A stretch of DNA of 64,000 bases, taken from positions 1-64,000 of the forward strand of contig JBARUK010000002.1 in assembly GCA_049645705.1 (NCBI GenBank). The letters are read 5' to 3'. The stretch's first letter is position 1. The number at the start of each line of letters is the position of its first letter. Position numbers and translations under genes: made by a program. The notes under the pieces are model-generated. The model was not told the origin of the DNA. It did no database searches and saw only the letters and a program-made list of their open reading frames with translations. Positions 63,429-64,000 of this stretch are shown here, piece by piece. This stretch comes from JBGNFV01 sp049645705 (lineage in GTDB: Bacteria > Bacteroidota > Bacteroidia > Cytophagales > Cyclobacteriaceae).

Positions 63429-64000
63429 TTGTCCTTATTATTCTTTATCCGGAAATAATTGATCACACCACCTTCCAGGATCACCTGCACCTGTCTGTCG
63501 CTGAGTGTGTAGGTCATTTCGTACGCCTCATTGGTAGAGGCATTTCTGACCATTACGTCATCGCGGTTTTTCAGTGATTCACGCATATTTTCCAGTACCA
63601 GCTTATCACCCTGACTTATCTTGTCGTAATCCGCGTTGTCCTTAAACTCAAGCGGTACAATACCGAAATTTATCAGATTCTGCCATCCGATACGGGCATA
63701 GCTTTTGGCCAGGACAGCCACCTGTCCCAGGTAGCGCGGAGCCAGTGCAGCGTGCTCACGGCTGGAACCCTGGGCATAGTTTTCACCGGCTACTACTACA
63801 TGCCCGCCTTCTTTTTCCTGCGTTTCCTTAGCCCGGTCGTGGAAGCTCTCATCTATGATAGAGAAAGCATAGCGGCTAATGGCAGGGATGTTGGACCGGA
63901 AGGGCAGCACCTCGGCCCCTGCACGCAGGATCTCGTCAGTACTTACATTGTCTTCCATTTTCAGCAGAACGGGTAGTTCGTACTTATCTTTTAGACCGTC
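63425..64000 (-). CDS. Aconitate hydratase, C-terminal part (cut by window edge)
   Basis: The swivel domain of aconitase. DNVSTDEIL, the active-site GSSREHAALAPRYLG, and the final RQVQVILEGGVINYFR are clear. The frame is open to position 64000, where it reads DGLKDKYELPVLLK before MEDN, so the true start lies outside the window and the internal ATG at 63958 is not a start. It converts citrate to isocitrate and feeds the shunt genes at the other end of the window. The stop overlaps the membrane protein gene by 4 bases. Confidence 0.93.
   Translation of the reverse strand, partial: DGLKDKYELPVLLKMEDNVSTDEILRAGAEVLPFRSNIPAISRYAFSIIDESFHDRAKETQEKEGGHVVVAGENYAQGSSREHAALAPRYLGQVAVLAKSYARIGWQNLINFGIVPLEFKDNADYDKISQGDKLVLENMRESLKNRDDVMVRNASTNEAYEMTYTLSDRQVQVILEGGVINYFRIKNNKDN

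Noticed and set aside
63425..63958. A 177-residue stand-alone swivel protein (LeuD-like)
   Set aside because: The frame is open to the window edge with aconitase-type sequence before the internal ATG, so it is part of a longer aconitase.
1..64000. CRISPR array, tRNA or rRNA genes, insertion sequences
   Set aside because: I saw no regularly spaced repeats, no cloverleaf-like stretches and no transposase or integrase frame on reading the window, though I could not run a dedicated search.

Overview
The window reads as chromosomal DNA of a member of the Bacteroidota, most likely a Cytophagales-type bacterium. This is inferred from gene families, not from a marker-gene search. Supporting signs are TonB C-terminal domains fused to an M56 (BlaR1-like) peptidase, DUF4199, two pinensin-like lanthipeptide precursors, a Na+-NQR operon, AddA/AddB-type recombination nucleases, and several promoters close to the Bacteroidota TAnnTTTG -7 element. 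I see no rRNA, tRNA, CRISPR array, integrase or transposase. Almost all of the sequence is coding, and most intergenic gaps hold recognisable terminators or promoters.

Layout. 1-5.1 kb: glyoxylate shunt (aceA, aceB) with a divergent XRE/ScfR-type regulator. 5.3-9.3 kb: a BlaI repressor with two palindromic operators, an M56-TonB fusion, and secreted proteins built from tandem TonB C-terminal domains; one of these is frameshifted and a remnant of another lies upstream. 9.5-17.3 kb: GNAT acetyltransferase, a membrane protein with a peptidoglycan-binding-like tail, priA, yccF, and a ybbA/ybbP-type ABC exporter. 17.4-21 kb: a small accessory patch with two orphan lanthipeptide precursors on opposite strands, the tesA-type esterase, a lipoprotein, an HExxH protein and a Xre/RES toxin-antitoxin pair whose toxin is frameshifted. 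21-32.3 kb: a DNA polymerase III alpha with a fused N-terminal proofreading exonuclease, thioredoxin, and addB/addA.

32.5-44 kb: a cytoplasmic histidine kinase with about seven PAS domains plus a stand-alone receiver protein, a metallophosphatase, a DUF502 protein, nqrA-E (nqrF is not next to them), ispH and cmk. 44-52.8 kb: adenine deaminase, DUF4199 protein, ABC-F protein (Uup-like), a membrane-anchored pentapeptide-repeat protein, a 2-hydroxyacid dehydrogenase, mgtE and rsmA. 52.9-60 kb: M17 aminopeptidase, pdxA, then DUF177-rpmF-fabH-efp-accB-accC, a fatty-acid/translation cluster without plsX.

The most interesting locus is 60.5-63.4 kb. A tight co-directional run encodes an OsmC-like protein, an 80-residue unknown, a ThsB-type TIR-like (DUF1863) protein, a SLOG-fold protein and a two-helix membrane protein with PH-like flanks. 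The last two overlap by one base. TIR plus SLOG is the logic of the Thoeris anti-phage system, but here the SLOG sensor and the likely membrane effector are separate proteins and there is no SIR2 domain, so it is a good candidate for an undescribed Thoeris-like defence system. The window ends inside the C-terminal domain of aconitase, whose terminator lies inside the coding sequence of the convergent membrane protein.
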